A DNA stretch of 64,000 nt from Alphaproteobacteria bacterium. GTDB lineage: Bacteria; Pseudomonadota; Alphaproteobacteria; DSM-16000; Inquilinaceae. Shown here piece after piece: positions 43,310 through 52,400 of the stretch (within the stretch, counting starts at the first letter, position 1; each line of letters begins with the position of its first letter). The stretch spans positions 25,386 through 89,385 of the forward strand of contig JANQIX010000073.1 of assembly GCA_028281925.1 (NCBI GenBank), read 5' to 3'. A model generated the notes under the pieces. That model made no database searches and was not told the origin of the DNA. It saw only the letters and a program-made list of their open reading frames with translations. The position numbers and the translations under genes were made by a program.

Positions 43310-43987
43310 TTGGCGCCACTCCTCTACTTTCTGCAGTCTGGGGCGAGCCTCAAATCAAGAGCTTCGAGCTATTCTCCAGCGTCACTCGAACTCCGATCAC
43401 CATTGGCAATCTCCCTAGGGTTTCATGCCAATACCTGTCTTTCTCTGACAATGCCGTTTGTGGGCGCAACGGCACATGGTGAGATCCAGTCGGGAAGTGT
43501 CATCGCGATGACGGCGCCCGCGCCGGCTGTTCGGCTCCACGTGCCTGATCCGAAACTAGAAGACGCACGCTATTGAGGAACCTTGGTGTTATGGGCCGAA
43601 GGACATTAATAAGTCATTACACTAACAGGCATTATCGTGTTTGAAACGCGAAGGTGACGACACTTGACCTGTGCGCTGTTTAGAACGCAGGGATAGTGGA
43701 ACTACCCGAAAGTCAGAGCGTCCCTGTACTCCCGTTGATATCCGTGAACCATCGCTGGCTCGGTTCCTTCGGAATTGCCACCGGTGCGAGCGTGCCTCGG
43801 GGAAGGCCCATCGCGCGTGACGACCGGATATCGGTCGACCCGGTCCGGCCGACCGTGCGCCCGGCCACGGGGCTTGAGGACGAAAGCGGGGGATACGCCA
43901 TACCAAGTGGCGCCCGCGGCCGATGTTCGTCGTTCAGATGATCGTCACCAGCATCGCGGCGACCTCCGTCCTGTTCCGACAGCTGGT
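43310..43987. other. long intergenic region
   Basis: Nearly 680 bases with no supported gene. Several short frames are open on both strands but none resembles a protein family. An A/T-rich patch at about 43600-43640 (ACATTAATAAGTCATTACAC) could hold a promoter. No hairpin with a terminator tail was found. Confidence 0.45.
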
Positions 43988-44578
43988 CTATCCAACTGCC
44001 CGCTGCCCCCGCCCATCCATCAACACCGCCAGGCTGCGTTGCCACCGCTCCACGCCTGCAAACAGGAAGGCGATGCCGTCATCGGCCAGCTCTTGCAGGA
44101 TCGAGGCAGCGTCGGGACGATCCAGCCGGTAGTCCGTGAATATGGAGTCGTCCTCAAGGCTCGATCGGCCGTCGAACCGGCGGCCGATCTCCAGCATGCG
44201 GCCGTTGTTCGGCAGCGACGTCATCGCCACACAGGGCATCGCTCGGTTTCGTGCGACCAGCAGAGCCCGGCGGACCAGCTCCGTGCCGGCACCCTGCCCT
44301 TGATGGGAACCCTCGACGCTGACAGCGAGTTCCGCAAAGACCGGCGCGTCCGGGTTGGAGATCGACCGCAGTTCAACGGCCCCACGCAGGTCGCCGTCGG
44401 CAAAGCAGCCGATCAGCCGATCAGTCGGCCAGCGCAGCTTCCGGCAATGCCGCCTGATCGCTTCGTCCGTCAGACCGGCGTGAAAGCGTGCGGCCCGGTC
44501 TGCGGCCGACAGGCGCAGAAGATGCGATTCATAGTCTGCGTATTCATACGGCAGCAGTTTCCTGAAGCTTGGCCGCAT
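43988..44578 (-). CDS. GNAT family acetyltransferase
   Basis: A 196-residue enzyme of the Gcn5-related fold. The acetyl-CoA loop appears as SHQGQGAGTELVRRAL (variant of Q/RxxGxG/A), preceded by the beta-4 stretch APVFAELAVSVEGS. The start region LPYEYADYESHLLRLSAADRAARFH is seen in a known subgroup of bacterial acetyltransferases of unknown substrate. The ATG at 44578 has GAGGGT eight bases upstream; a longer frame to 44635 lacks a ribosome site. It is probably cotranscribed with the small gene 89 bases upstream. Confidence 0.85.
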   Translation of the reverse strand: MRPSFRKLLPYEYADYESHLLRLSAADRAARFHAGLTDEAIRRHCRKLRWPTDRLIGCFADGDLRGAVELRSISNPDAPVFAELAVSVEGSHQGQGAGTELVRRALLVARNRAMPCVAMTSLPNNGRMLEIGRRFDGRSSLEDDSIFTDYRLDRPDAASILQELADDGIAFLFAGVERWQRSLAVLMDGRGQRAVG

Positions 44579-44667
44579 CGTCGTACCCTCGCGGATGTCG
44601 GGAACAACTGGCCGTCCTGGCGCCCGCAACGACAACTGGGCATCGCGAGCGTCAGGACGCCGATGGT

Positions 44668-44916
44668 TCAGGAGGCAACCGGGGTGTGCCGTCCTCCCGT
44701 CATTTGCGGTAGACGGGCGTGCCGCAGTCGGCCCCAGGGCAACAGCCGGCGCACGCCGGCAAAGGCCGCCTTCAGCATCTCGACGAACACCCGCGACCGT
44801 TCCTCGCGGGCCCGCATCAGGTAGTAGTTGACGACCTCAGGCCGTATCTCGATGTGGTAGGGACCGTAGGGGTGGTCTTCGGCACCCCGATGGTCTGTCT
44901 CGTATCCGTTCGTCAT
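44668..44916 (-). CDS. small uncharacterised protein
   Basis: An 82-residue protein starting MTNGYETDHRG with GGAGG seven bases before the ATG. The middle (about residues 20-58) is an amphipathic helix rich in Arg, Val and Leu, followed by a basic tail. It recalls the small basic DUF1127-like proteins of alphaproteobacteria but lacks their signature, so I do not assign it. Two TTGC/GCAA palindromes lie upstream and may control it. An upstream in-frame start at 44952 has no ribosome site. Confidence 0.65.
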   Translation of the reverse strand: MTNGYETDHRGAEDHPYGPYHIEIRPEVVNYYLMRAREERSRVFVEMLKAAFAGVRRLLPWGRLRHARLPQMTGGRHTPVAS

Positions 44917-44973
44917 CGGACAACCTCCAGAGTATGGAGGGCGCCCTCCCACGGGCCATTACGGCCTCTGATA

Positions 44974-44984
44974 TTGCACTGCAA
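44974..44984. promoter_or_regulatory. TTGCACTGCAA palindrome (candidate operator)
   Basis: A perfect 11-base palindrome, 58 bases upstream of the small gene (minus strand). TTGC-N3-GCAA patterns are bound by PhaR-type regulators of polyhydroxybutyrate genes in alphaproteobacteria. That link is an analogy only. Confidence 0.4.
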
Positions 44985-45059
44985 CATTTAGCGCGGGCCG
45001 AGTGATCCGCCAGTGAAGAAGATCACATTGAGGGGCCGCGGCTGTCGTTTGTGCGGCGA

Positions 45060-45077
45060 TGTTGCAACGCAGCAACA
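45060..45077. promoter_or_regulatory. TGTTGC-N6-GCAACA inverted repeat
   Basis: Inverted halves TGTTGC and GCAACA are separated by AACGCA. The repeat lies between the SDR stop (45089) and the promoter region of the small gene. It shares the GTTGC/GCAAC core with the palindrome 76 bases away, so both could bind one regulator. It could instead form the 3' hairpin of the SDR transcript. Confidence 0.35.
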
Positions 45078-45088
45078 GTTGTAACTAA

Positions 45089-45859
45089 TTAGTTCGCAAT
45101 TGAAGCTGCATGCCCGCCCGAGCGGCAAAGCTCCGTCGCGTCCACGTACTGCCCGGTCGCGGTCCAGTCTTCCTCAGCCAGCCGCACGAATGCTTCGGTG
45201 ACCGTCGACGGCTCGGGCACCGCTTCCGGAGTCTCGCCGGGAAAGGCTGCCGCGCGCAACCGTGTACGTAACGGTCCGGGGTCGATCAGGTTCACTCGCA
45301 CCGGGGACTTTGCCGTCTCCGCCGCATAGAGCTGCGCCAGCATGTCCAACGCCGCTTTGCTAACAGCATAGGCATTCCAATAGGCCTTCGGCTCTCGGCC
45401 CACCCCGCACGTCACGACGATCGCACGGCCCGCAGACGACTGCCGCAGCAGCGGATGGCAGACCTGCACCAGCCTGAGGACGGAAAACAGGTTGAGCTCC
45501 AGCGTCTCGCGCCAAAGCTTCGGGTTGCTGTGCGTGACGGGTCCCAGGGCACCAAGACCGGCGGCATTGGCCACCAGCACGTCGATGCGTCCGAACCGCT
45601 CCAGCATGGCCGCGCCCAACGCCTCGATCTGGCCTGCCGCCGTCAGATCGGACGGCACCAGCGTCGCCGTTCCGCCAACTTCGCGCACCCGGTCGTCGAC
45701 CGCTTCGAGCCCGCCCACGGTGCGCGCAACCAGCACGACATGCGCGCCTTCGGCCGCATACCGCTCAGCCACCGCAGCCCCGAGGCCGCGTGACGCACCG
45801 GTGATCAGGGCGACTCGGCCGGCCAGGCGGTCGCCTTCAGCGTTGGTGGTGCCGCTCAC
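45089..45859 (-). CDS. SDR family oxidoreductase
   Basis: A 256-residue short-chain dehydrogenase/reductase. The cofactor motif is VALITGASRGLGAAVAERY, NAAG appears in the middle (DVLVANAAGLG), and the catalytic Tyr-Lys pair is in YWNAYAVSKAALDML. The catalytic Ser position carries a threonine or cysteine-bearing stretch (AIVVTCGVG), slightly unusual. The gene overlaps purF by four bases, an arrangement common in alphaproteobacteria, but its metabolic role is unknown. Confidence 0.88.
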   Translation of the reverse strand: MSGTTNAEGDRLAGRVALITGASRGLGAAVAERYAAEGAHVVLVARTVGGLEAVDDRVREVGGTATLVPSDLTAAGQIEALGAAMLERFGRIDVLVANAAGLGALGPVTHSNPKLWRETLELNLFSVLRLVQVCHPLLRQSSAGRAIVVTCGVGREPKAYWNAYAVSKAALDMLAQLYAAETAKSPVRVNLIDPGPLRTRLRAAAFPGETPEAVPEPSTVTEAFVRLAEEDWTATGQYVDATELCRSGGHAASIAN

Positions 45860-47373
45860 CCGCGGCGGACGCGGCGCTCGCGACCAAAGGCCGTGCGCTC
45901 GGCAAGGAACGACAGCTCCGGCTGCTTCACCGCTTCATCGCGGTCCGGAAGTTCGGTCGGGTAGTCGCCGGTGAAGCAGGCGTCGCAGAATTGCGGCTGC
46001 AGCGGGTTGCGGCCGGGCTTGCCCATGGCCCGATAGAGGCCGTCGATGGTGATGAAGGCCAGGCTGTCGACCCCGATCCGCTCCGCCATGCCGTCGACGG
46101 TGTGCTTGTGGGCCAGCAGTTCCCCCTCTTCCGGCGTGTCGATGCCGTAGAAGCAGGGATGCGCGGTCGGCGGGCTGGAAATCCTGAGATGCACCTCACT
46201 AGCGCCCGCCTGGCGCACCATCTGCACGATTTTCTGTGAGGTGGTGCCGCGCACGATGCTGTCGTCCACCAGCACCACGCGTTTGCCCGCGATCAGCGAG
46301 CGATTGGCGTTGTGCTTCAGCCGGACGCCGAGATGGCGGATCCGGTCGGTCGGCTCGATGAAAGTGCGGCCGACATAGTGGTTGCGGATGATGCCGAGTT
46401 CGAACGGAATTCCGCTCTCGGCTGCGTATCCGATCGATGCAGGAACGCCGCTGTCCGGCACGGGGATGATCACGTCGGCCTCGACCGGCGCCTCGCGCGC
46501 CAGTTCAATGCCGATCTGGCGCCGCGCCTCGTAGACCGACACGCCCTCCAGCACGCTGTCCGGGCGAGCGAAATAGATGTACTCGAACACGCAGAAGCGC
46601 GAACGCACCTTGCGGAACGGATGATAGGACCGCACGCCCTCTTCCGACAGCACCACCATCTCGCCCGGCTCCACATCGCGGACGAGTTCGGCCCCGATGA
46701 TGTCGAGCGCGCAGGTCTCCGACGTCAGGACATGGGCGGGCTTGCCGCCGGGGGCATCGATACGGCCCAGCACCAGCGGCCGCACGCCCAGGGGGTCACG
46801 CACGCCGACCACGCATTCCTTGGCCAGCGCCACTAGCGTGTAGGCGCCCTCCACCTGACGCAGTGCCTCCACCAGCCGGTCCAGAACGTCGCCGCCGCGG
46901 CTGAACGCCATCAGATGGACGAACACCTCGGTATCCGTCGTCGACTGGAAGATCGACCCGCGGCGCACAAGCTGCCGGCGCAGCTGATAGGCGTTGGTCA
47001 GGTTGCCGTTGTGGCAGACGGCGAAGCCGCCGAAGTCGAAATCGGCGAACAGCGGCTGCACGTTGCGCATCAGCGTGCCGCCGGTCGTGGCATATCGGTT
47101 GTGCCCGATGGCGGCATGGCCCCGCAGCGAGCCGATCACCGATTCGGAGCTGAAATTGTCGCCAACCTGGCCGAGAGCACGATGCGCGTGGAAATGCTCG
47201 CCATCGTAGCTGACTATGCCGCTCGCCTCCTGCCCGCGATGCTGCAGGGCGTGCAGCCCAAGGGCCGTGTGGGCGGCCGCATCAGGGTGTCCGTAGACGC
47301 CGAAGATGCCGCATTCCTCATGGAACTTGTCGGCATCAGCGCTATCGACGACGAAGGGATGCGTGGTGCGCAT
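45856..47373 (-). CDS. purF: amidophosphoribosyltransferase
   Basis: A 505-residue enzyme of the first committed step of purine synthesis: PRPP and glutamine give phosphoribosylamine. A short propeptide precedes the N-terminal catalytic cysteine in HEECGIFGVYG, so it is the self-processing type. GHNRYATTGG and CHNGNLTN are glutaminase motifs, and VVLVDDSIVRGTTS is the PRPP loop. Residues 43-520 of the longer frame fit the family; I use the ATG at 47373 (MRTTHPFVVDS). It heads a small run with the SDR gene and follows cvpA, as in many bacteria. Confidence 0.95.
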   Translation of the reverse strand: MRTTHPFVVDSADADKFHEECGIFGVYGHPDAAAHTALGLHALQHRGQEASGIVSYDGEHFHAHRALGQVGDNFSSESVIGSLRGHAAIGHNRYATTGGTLMRNVQPLFADFDFGGFAVCHNGNLTNAYQLRRQLVRRGSIFQSTTDTEVFVHLMAFSRGGDVLDRLVEALRQVEGAYTLVALAKECVVGVRDPLGVRPLVLGRIDAPGGKPAHVLTSETCALDIIGAELVRDVEPGEMVVLSEEGVRSYHPFRKVRSRFCVFEYIYFARPDSVLEGVSVYEARRQIGIELAREAPVEADVIIPVPDSGVPASIGYAAESGIPFELGIIRNHYVGRTFIEPTDRIRHLGVRLKHNANRSLIAGKRVVLVDDSIVRGTTSQKIVQMVRQAGASEVHLRISSPPTAHPCFYGIDTPEEGELLAHKHTVDGMAERIGVDSLAFITIDGLYRAMGKPGRNPLQPQFCDACFTGDYPTELPDRDEAVKQPELSFLAERTAFGRERRVRRG

Positions 47374-47442
47374 GGAACGCGTGGCCTCCGTGAGGCTGGC
47401 GCCGACCGCCCGGCTCATCCGTCGATTGTTCGCGCCGACACT

Positions 47443-47471
47443 TATATAGCTTGGGTTACTGTTTATGACAC
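47443..47471 (-). promoter_or_regulatory. candidate purF promoter
   Basis: On the minus strand GTGTCA (47466-47471) and TATATA (47443-47448) are separated by 17 bases, a reasonable sigma-70 pair. It lies 70 bases before the purF ATG. A perfect 12-base palindrome ACGGGCGCCCGT (47488-47499) sits just upstream. Confidence 0.4.
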
Positions 47472-47521
47472 CGCCAAACCTTGGTTAACGGGCGCCCGTC
47501 CGATTTATCCGGTTCCTGCCT

Positions 47522-48196
47522 TCACTGCCGCTCCTGCAAAGACTCGATCATGCGGTCGAGATCGCCCGTCTGGTCATCCTGATACCCCTCGTCTCCAGGC
47601 GACTCGGGGGCCGCCGGCTGCGGCCTTGACAGGCCGCGCAGATCCAGCGTGCCCGATCCGCCCTCCTCCCCGTCCTCGCCGCCGGCGGTTCGCGCCCGAA
47701 CCGCGCCCAGCGCGTCGGCCATGACGTCCTCCGGCACAAGGGAAACCAGAATGCCTGAACTTCGCTCCACCCACGGACGGGAATGGGCCTGCTCGAACCA
47801 CTCCGGCTCCTGCCCTTCAGGGAACACCTGGGCCATGATCAGATAGGCCAGGGACACCAGAACGACGCCGCGCACGAGCCCGAACAGAAAGCCCAGAGAC
47901 CGGTCGACCGCACTCAGCGTGGTGCCGCGCACGAGTTTGGCGATCAGGCTGCCGATCAGCCCGAACGCGATCAGCGCAATGATGAAGATCCCAGCACCGG
48001 CAACGACGCTGGCCGCCGTTTCGTTGTCGATATGCTGCTCGACATACGGCCGGGCGTGCGGCAGGCCCAGAATGGCGACATAGACGGCCCCCACCCAGCC
48101 GGCGATGGACAGCCCTTCACGGACGAAGCCCCGGAAGAACGCCATCAGACCGGACAGCAGGATAACGGCGATGACAACGATGTCGGCTGGATTCAT
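47522..48196 (-). CDS. cvpA: CvpA family membrane protein
   Basis: A 224-residue inner-membrane protein with four hydrophobic segments in the first 140 residues. The opening is NPADIVVIAVILLSGLMAFFRGFVREGLS and the family sequence DRSLGFLFGLVRGVVLVSLAYL is present. The last 80 residues are hydrophilic and variable. CvpA homologs sit next to purF and affect colicin V production and envelope stress tolerance in other bacteria. The ATG overlaps the radA stop by four bases. Confidence 0.9.
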   Translation of the reverse strand: MNPADIVVIAVILLSGLMAFFRGFVREGLSIAGWVGAVYVAILGLPHARPYVEQHIDNETAASVVAGAGIFIIALIAFGLIGSLIAKLVRGTTLSAVDRSLGFLFGLVRGVVLVSLAYLIMAQVFPEGQEPEWFEQAHSRPWVERSSGILVSLVPEDVMADALGAVRARTAGGEDGEEGGSGTLDLRGLSRPQPAAPESPGDEGYQDDQTGDLDRMIESLQERQ

Positions 48197-49635
48197 GGAC
48201 GGGCCGCCGTGTTTCTGCCGGGTCGGTCAGATATGCGGGGGCGCACATCCGACGACTCCAGGAGGCTCAGAAGATCTTCAACCGAGGCAATGTCGCTTAT
48301 CTGCAGCGCCGGGTTCAAGCCCGCCGCACCATCCCGCTTGCGTCTCGGTGCGATTGCGCGGGCAAACCCCAGCTTCGCGGCCTCCTTCAGGCGCAACTCG
48401 GTCTGCGGCACCGGCCTCACCTCACCCGACAGTCCGATCTCGCCGAACACCACTGCATCATGGGCCACGGGAACGCCCAGCTTGGACGAAACGATCGCCG
48501 CCGCCGCCGCGAGATCGGCCGCCGGCTCGCTGACCTTCAGCCCACCGGCCACGTTCAGGAAAATGTCGCTGCCGCCGACGGCAATGCCGCCCCGCGCCTC
48601 CAGCACTGCCAGCACCATTGCCAGGCGGTTCGCATCCCATCCCACCACGGCCCGGCGCGGCGAGCCGGGTGCCGTCGCGCCCACCAGCGCCTGCACCTCA
48701 ACCAGCACCGGCCGCGTTCCCTCCAGGCCGGCAAAGACGACGCTTCCGGCGACATCCTCTCCGCGGCCTCCGGCCGACCGGTCGGCCAGGAACAGTTCCG
48801 ACGGATTGGGGACCTCGCGCAGGCCCTGTCCGGTCATCTCGAAGACGCCGATTTCGTCCGTGGCGCCGTAGCGGTTCTTCACCGCCCTCAGAATGCGGAA
48901 ATGGTGGCCCCGGTCGCCCTCGAAATAGAGCACGACGTCGACCATGTGCTCCAGCACCCTGGGCCCGGCTATCATGCCGTCCTTCGTGACATGCCCGACC
49001 AGCAACAGGGCGAGGCCGCGACGCTTCGCAAGCCGCACGAGTTCGCCGGCGCTTGCCCGGACCTGGGCCACCGTGCCCGGCGCACTGTCCAGCGTGTCCA
49101 CAAACATGGTCTGGATGGAATCGATCACCACGACGGCCGGCGCATCGGCCCGATCGAGCGTCGCTAGAATATCCCGCACATCCGCCGCGGCGGCCAGTTC
49201 GACGGCAGAGCCGCTCAGGCCCAGGCGAGCGGCCCGCATGCGGATCTGCTCTACCGCCTCTTCGCCGGAGATGTAGAGGCAGGGTGCCTCCTGCCCAAGC
49301 GCGCAGACCGCTTGCAGCAGCAAGGTCGACTTGCCGATGCCAGGATCGCCGCCCACAAGCACGGCCGACCCGGCAACCAGCCCGCCGCCCAGCACGCGGT
49401 CCAGTTCCGCGATTCCGGTCGTCCGCCGGGGGGCATCTGGCCCGATCTCGTCCAGCCCGACAAGAGCGATGCGCCGGCCGCCACCGGCTGTGCCGATCGC
49501 TCGCGGCGGCGCCGTCTCCTCGGGCTCTTCGACAATCGAATTCCAGGCACCGCAGGCGTCGCACCGCCCTGCCCAGCGCGGGGTCACCGCCCCGCACTCC
49601 TGACAGACAAATCGGCTTTGGCTACGGCGTGCCAC
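48193..49635 (-). CDS. radA: DNA repair protein RadA
   Basis: A 480-residue RecA-like ATPase that helps branch migration in recombinational repair. The four-cysteine zinc finger opens the protein (FVCQECGAVTPRWAGRCDAC). Walker A is GGDPGIGKSTLL, the RadA-specific KNRYGATDE motif lies in the middle and a Lon-like domain ends it. I place the start at GTG 49635 (VARRSQSRF); a frame reaching 49836 would overlap the ABC ATPase gene with no RadA likeness. Confidence 0.95.
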   Translation of the reverse strand: MARRSQSRFVCQECGAVTPRWAGRCDACGAWNSIVEEPEETAPPRAIGTAGGGRRIALVGLDEIGPDAPRRTTGIAELDRVLGGGLVAGSAVLVGGDPGIGKSTLLLQAVCALGQEAPCLYISGEEAVEQIRMRAARLGLSGSAVELAAAADVRDILATLDRADAPAVVVIDSIQTMFVDTLDSAPGTVAQVRASAGELVRLAKRRGLALLLVGHVTKDGMIAGPRVLEHMVDVVLYFEGDRGHHFRILRAVKNRYGATDEIGVFEMTGQGLREVPNPSELFLADRSAGGRGEDVAGSVVFAGLEGTRPVLVEVQALVGATAPGSPRRAVVGWDANRLAMVLAVLEARGGIAVGGSDIFLNVAGGLKVSEPAADLAAAAAIVSSKLGVPVAHDAVVFGEIGLSGEVRPVPQTELRLKEAAKLGFARAIAPRRKRDGAAGLNPALQISDIASVEDLLSLLESSDVRPRISDRPGRNTAARP

Positions 49636-49711
49636 GGTCGCGCTTCCGCTCCGGCCCCAGGATCGGGCCGCCGGCCATGGTCGCGCCATCCGGCGACAAT
49701 GTGAAGGCCGG

Positions 49712-50512
49712 CTAACCCTCTCGGATCTGCATCTGGATCGGGCCTTCGGCCCGTCCGTTGATGAACTGATCGACATAGTCGTTACCGGAACGGTCGATCT
49801 CAGAGACCGGGCCGGCCCAGATGATGCGCCCGCCATAGATCATGGCGATGCGGTCGGCGATCTTGCGGGCGCTGGCCATGTCATGGGTGATCGACAAGGC
49901 CGTCGCCCCAAGTTCGCGCACGCATTTGACGATCAGATCGTTGATCACGTCGCCCATGATGGGGTCGAGCCCGGTCGTCGGTTCGTCGAAGAAGATGATG
50001 TCGGGCTCCGTGGCGATGGCGCGGGCGAGGCCGACGCGCTTGCGCATGCCGCCGGAAAGCTCCGCCGGCGACAACTCGCCCACCTCGGGGCCAAGACCGA
50101 CGGCGGCCAGTTTCGACAAGGCGATATCCTTGGCCTCAGCGCGCGCCAACCGCTTGGCCTGGGTCAGGCCGAAGGCCACGTTCTGCCAGACGGGTAGACT
50201 GTCGAACAGGGCGGCCCCCTGGAACAGCATGCCGAAATGGCGCATCAGCCGGTCGCGCTCGCTGCCGGAAAGATGCGTCGTGTCCCGGCCGTCGACATGG
50301 ACCGATCCCGCATCAGGCTTCAGCAGGCCGAGGATGCACTTCATCATCACCGATTTGCCGGTGCCCGACCCGCCAATCACGACGACGGACTCGCCCTCGG
50401 CGATCGTCAGATCGACGCCATTGAGGACGTGCTTGCTGCCGAACGCCTTGTGTACGTCCCTAAGCTCGATCTTCGCCGGGCGGCCGGCGGCGGTCGCCTG
50501 AGGATCGGTCAT
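49712..50512 (-). CDS. mlaF: ABC transporter ATP-binding protein, MlaF type
   Basis: A 266-residue ATPase of the phospholipid-trafficking Mla system. Walker A reads GGSGTGKSVMMK with the Mla-typical Val-Met-Met after GKS, the signature is LSGGMRKRVGLARA and Walker B is IIFFDEPTTGLDP. It powers lipid movement between inner and outer membranes with MlaE and an MCE protein (MlaD). The MlaD, MlaB and MlaC genes are not in this window. The ATG overlaps the mlaE stop (ATGA). Confidence 0.9.
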   Translation of the reverse strand: MTDPQATAAGRPAKIELRDVHKAFGSKHVLNGVDLTIAEGESVVVIGGSGTGKSVMMKCILGLLKPDAGSVHVDGRDTTHLSGSERDRLMRHFGMLFQGAALFDSLPVWQNVAFGLTQAKRLARAEAKDIALSKLAAVGLGPEVGELSPAELSGGMRKRVGLARAIATEPDIIFFDEPTTGLDPIMGDVINDLIVKCVRELGATALSITHDMASARKIADRIAMIYGGRIIWAGPVSEIDRSGNDYVDQFINGRAEGPIQMQIREG

Positions 50513-51282
50513 CGCGAGAAGAACAGCTCGGTTATGACGTAGTTGAGGATCAGGATCAGGATCGAGGCCGAGACGACCGCATTGGTCGTCGCAGCACCAA
50601 CACCCTGCGCCCCGCCCCGCGAGGTGTAGCCGTGATAGCATCCCATCACGGCGATCGTGAAACCAAAGGCGGCGGCCTTCACCAGCCCGGAGATCACGCC
50701 GATCGTCTCCAGCGCGTCCCAGGTGTTGGAAAGATAGGCCGACGCGTTGAACCCGAGCCTGTAGACGCCGATCAGATAGCCGCCGAAGGTGCCGATCACA
50801 TCGCCCACCAGCACCAAGCAGGGCAGCATCAGGGCCCCGGCGATCAGGCGCGGCACGACCAGGTACTTCATCGGATTGGTCGACAGGGTGTTGAGCGCGT
50901 CGATCTGCTCGGTCACCCGCATGGTGCCGATTTCCGCCGCCATGGACGCACCGATGCGGCCCGCGACCATCAGCCCGGCCAGAACCGGGGCCAATTCGCG
51001 CGTGACGGCCACGACAACGATCGTCGGGATCGCCACTTCCGCACCGACATCGGTGATGCCGCTATAGGCCTGGATGGCCAGCACCATCCCGGTGAACAGG
51101 GTGGTCATGCCGACGACGGGCAACGAGTAATAGCCGATATCGATGACCTGCCGCAGGATCTGTCGGGGATAGAACGGTGGCCGCACGCAATGCGACAGCG
51201 CCTGCACGGCGAACACGGCGAAGTGCCCGACCCCATGCATGAACGCGATGAAGGCGCGGCCGATCGGTGCCAGCGGGTTCAT
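50509..51282 (-). CDS. mlaE: ABC transporter permease, MlaE type
   Basis: A 257-residue membrane protein with five or six helices and the MlaE signature: PVVGMTTLFTGMVLAIQAYSG, MAAEIGTMRVTEQIDALNTL, and GLVKAAAFGFTIAVMGCYHGY near the end. It forms the lipid-handling channel with MlaF. Its ATG overlaps the stop of the alanine racemase gene by four bases, so it is cotranslated within a tight operon. Confidence 0.92.
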   Translation of the reverse strand: MNPLAPIGRAFIAFMHGVGHFAVFAVQALSHCVRPPFYPRQILRQVIDIGYYSLPVVGMTTLFTGMVLAIQAYSGITDVGAEVAIPTIVVVAVTRELAPVLAGLMVAGRIGASMAAEIGTMRVTEQIDALNTLSTNPMKYLVVPRLIAGALMLPCLVLVGDVIGTFGGYLIGVYRLGFNASAYLSNTWDALETIGVISGLVKAAAFGFTIAVMGCYHGYTSRGGAQGVGAATTNAVVSASILILILNYVITELFFSR

Positions 51283-52400
51283 GCCGCCGATCCGAAGGCA
51301 GAGCCGACATAGTGGCGGTGATAGCGCTGCCCGAGTGATGTCAGGATCTCGTAACCGATGGTTCCAGCCGCTGCTGCCACATCATCCACCGTTACCGTGG
51401 ACCCGATGATCTCCACCCATTGGCCAGGACGAGCCTCGGCCTCAGGTACATCGCTCACATCCACGGTCGTCAGATCCATGGAGATGCGACCAACCACAGG
51501 CAGCGTCCGCCCCGCCAGGCAGACATGCACCTCTCCACCGAGGGAGCGCAGATATCCGTCGGCATAACCAACTGCAATTGTTGCTATTTTTCCGGGTTGG
51601 GCAATTTTGTACTGGGCACCGTAGCCAACGGTCATGGGGCTGTCAACGTCGCGAACCTGCAGGATCCGCGCCTGCAGGCGGACACAAGCGCACATGGGGT
51701 TTGTTGTCTCAGGCGTCGGATTGACGCCGTATAGCGCCACGCCGGGGCGCACCATGTCGCCATGCAGGCCGGCGCCGCGGAAGATGCCGGATGAGTTGGC
51801 GAGGCTTGTCGGTGCACGCGGCAGCTGGGCTGTGATCGCCCGAAAGGCGACAGCTTGCGCCTCGGTCATGGGATGCCCGACCTCATCGGCGCAGGCGAGA
51901 TGGCTCATGACATAGCGCAGATCGAGGCCGGCCAGCCGCGAGGGGTCGGCCGCCAGACGGTCCACCTGATCGGCCGGCAGGCCGAGCCGATTCATGCCGG
52001 TGTCGACATGGACGATCGCGGCGAGCGGTCCTCCCCTTAATCGCGCATGTCGGGCCCACCGGTCGATCTCCGCCAGATCGTTCAGCACCGGGGTCAGCCG
52101 CACGCCCTCATAGTCGGCCTCGGCCCCCTTGGCCAGGCCGTTCAGAACGGCGATGTCAGCGTCGGGCAAGACCTCGCGCAGCCGCATCCCCTCTTCCGGC
52201 TGGGCGACGAAGAAGAGATCCGCACCCGCGGCGGCCAGGCAATGGGCCACCTGGGCGGCACCGAGGCCGTAGGCATCTGCCTTGACGACCGCGGCACACC
52301 GCGCCGGCTGCACCATGCCGGCGAGACGGCGGTAGTTCTCCGCAATCGCGCCCAGATCGATGGTGAGGACGGCGCTGGCCCAGGGCGGATCAGCCGTCAA
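51279..52400 (-). CDS. alr: alanine racemase
   Basis: A 373-residue PLP enzyme making D-alanine for peptidoglycan. The PLP lysine is in AAVVKADAYGLGA, the second-site tyrosine in VGYGAQY, and the middle contains VHVDTGMNRLGL. The start is a TTG at 52400 (LTADPPWASAVL), which overlaps the end of dnaB by 11 bases. The frame is open further upstream only because it shadows dnaB. Together with MlaE and MlaF it forms an envelope block. Confidence 0.93.
   Translation of the reverse strand: MTADPPWASAVLTIDLGAIAENYRRLAGMVQPARCAAVVKADAYGLGAAQVAHCLAAAGADLFFVAQPEEGMRLREVLPDADIAVLNGLAKGAEADYEGVRLTPVLNDLAEIDRWARHARLRGGPLAAIVHVDTGMNRLGLPADQVDRLAADPSRLAGLDLRYVMSHLACADEVGHPMTEAQAVAFRAITAQLPRAPTSLANSSGIFRGAGLHGDMVRPGVALYGVNPTPETTNPMCACVRLQARILQVRDVDSPMTVGYGAQYKIAQPGKIATIAVGYADGYLRSLGGEVHVCLAGRTLPVVGRISMDLTTVDVSDVPEAEARPGQWVEIIGSTVTVDDVAAAAGTIGYEILTSLGQRYHRHYVGSAFGSAA

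Noticed and set aside
43775..44824. 349-residue plus-strand frame opposite the acetyltransferase
   Set aside because: The acetyltransferase on the minus strand has the GNAT CoA loop and a ribosome site; the plus frame has neither.
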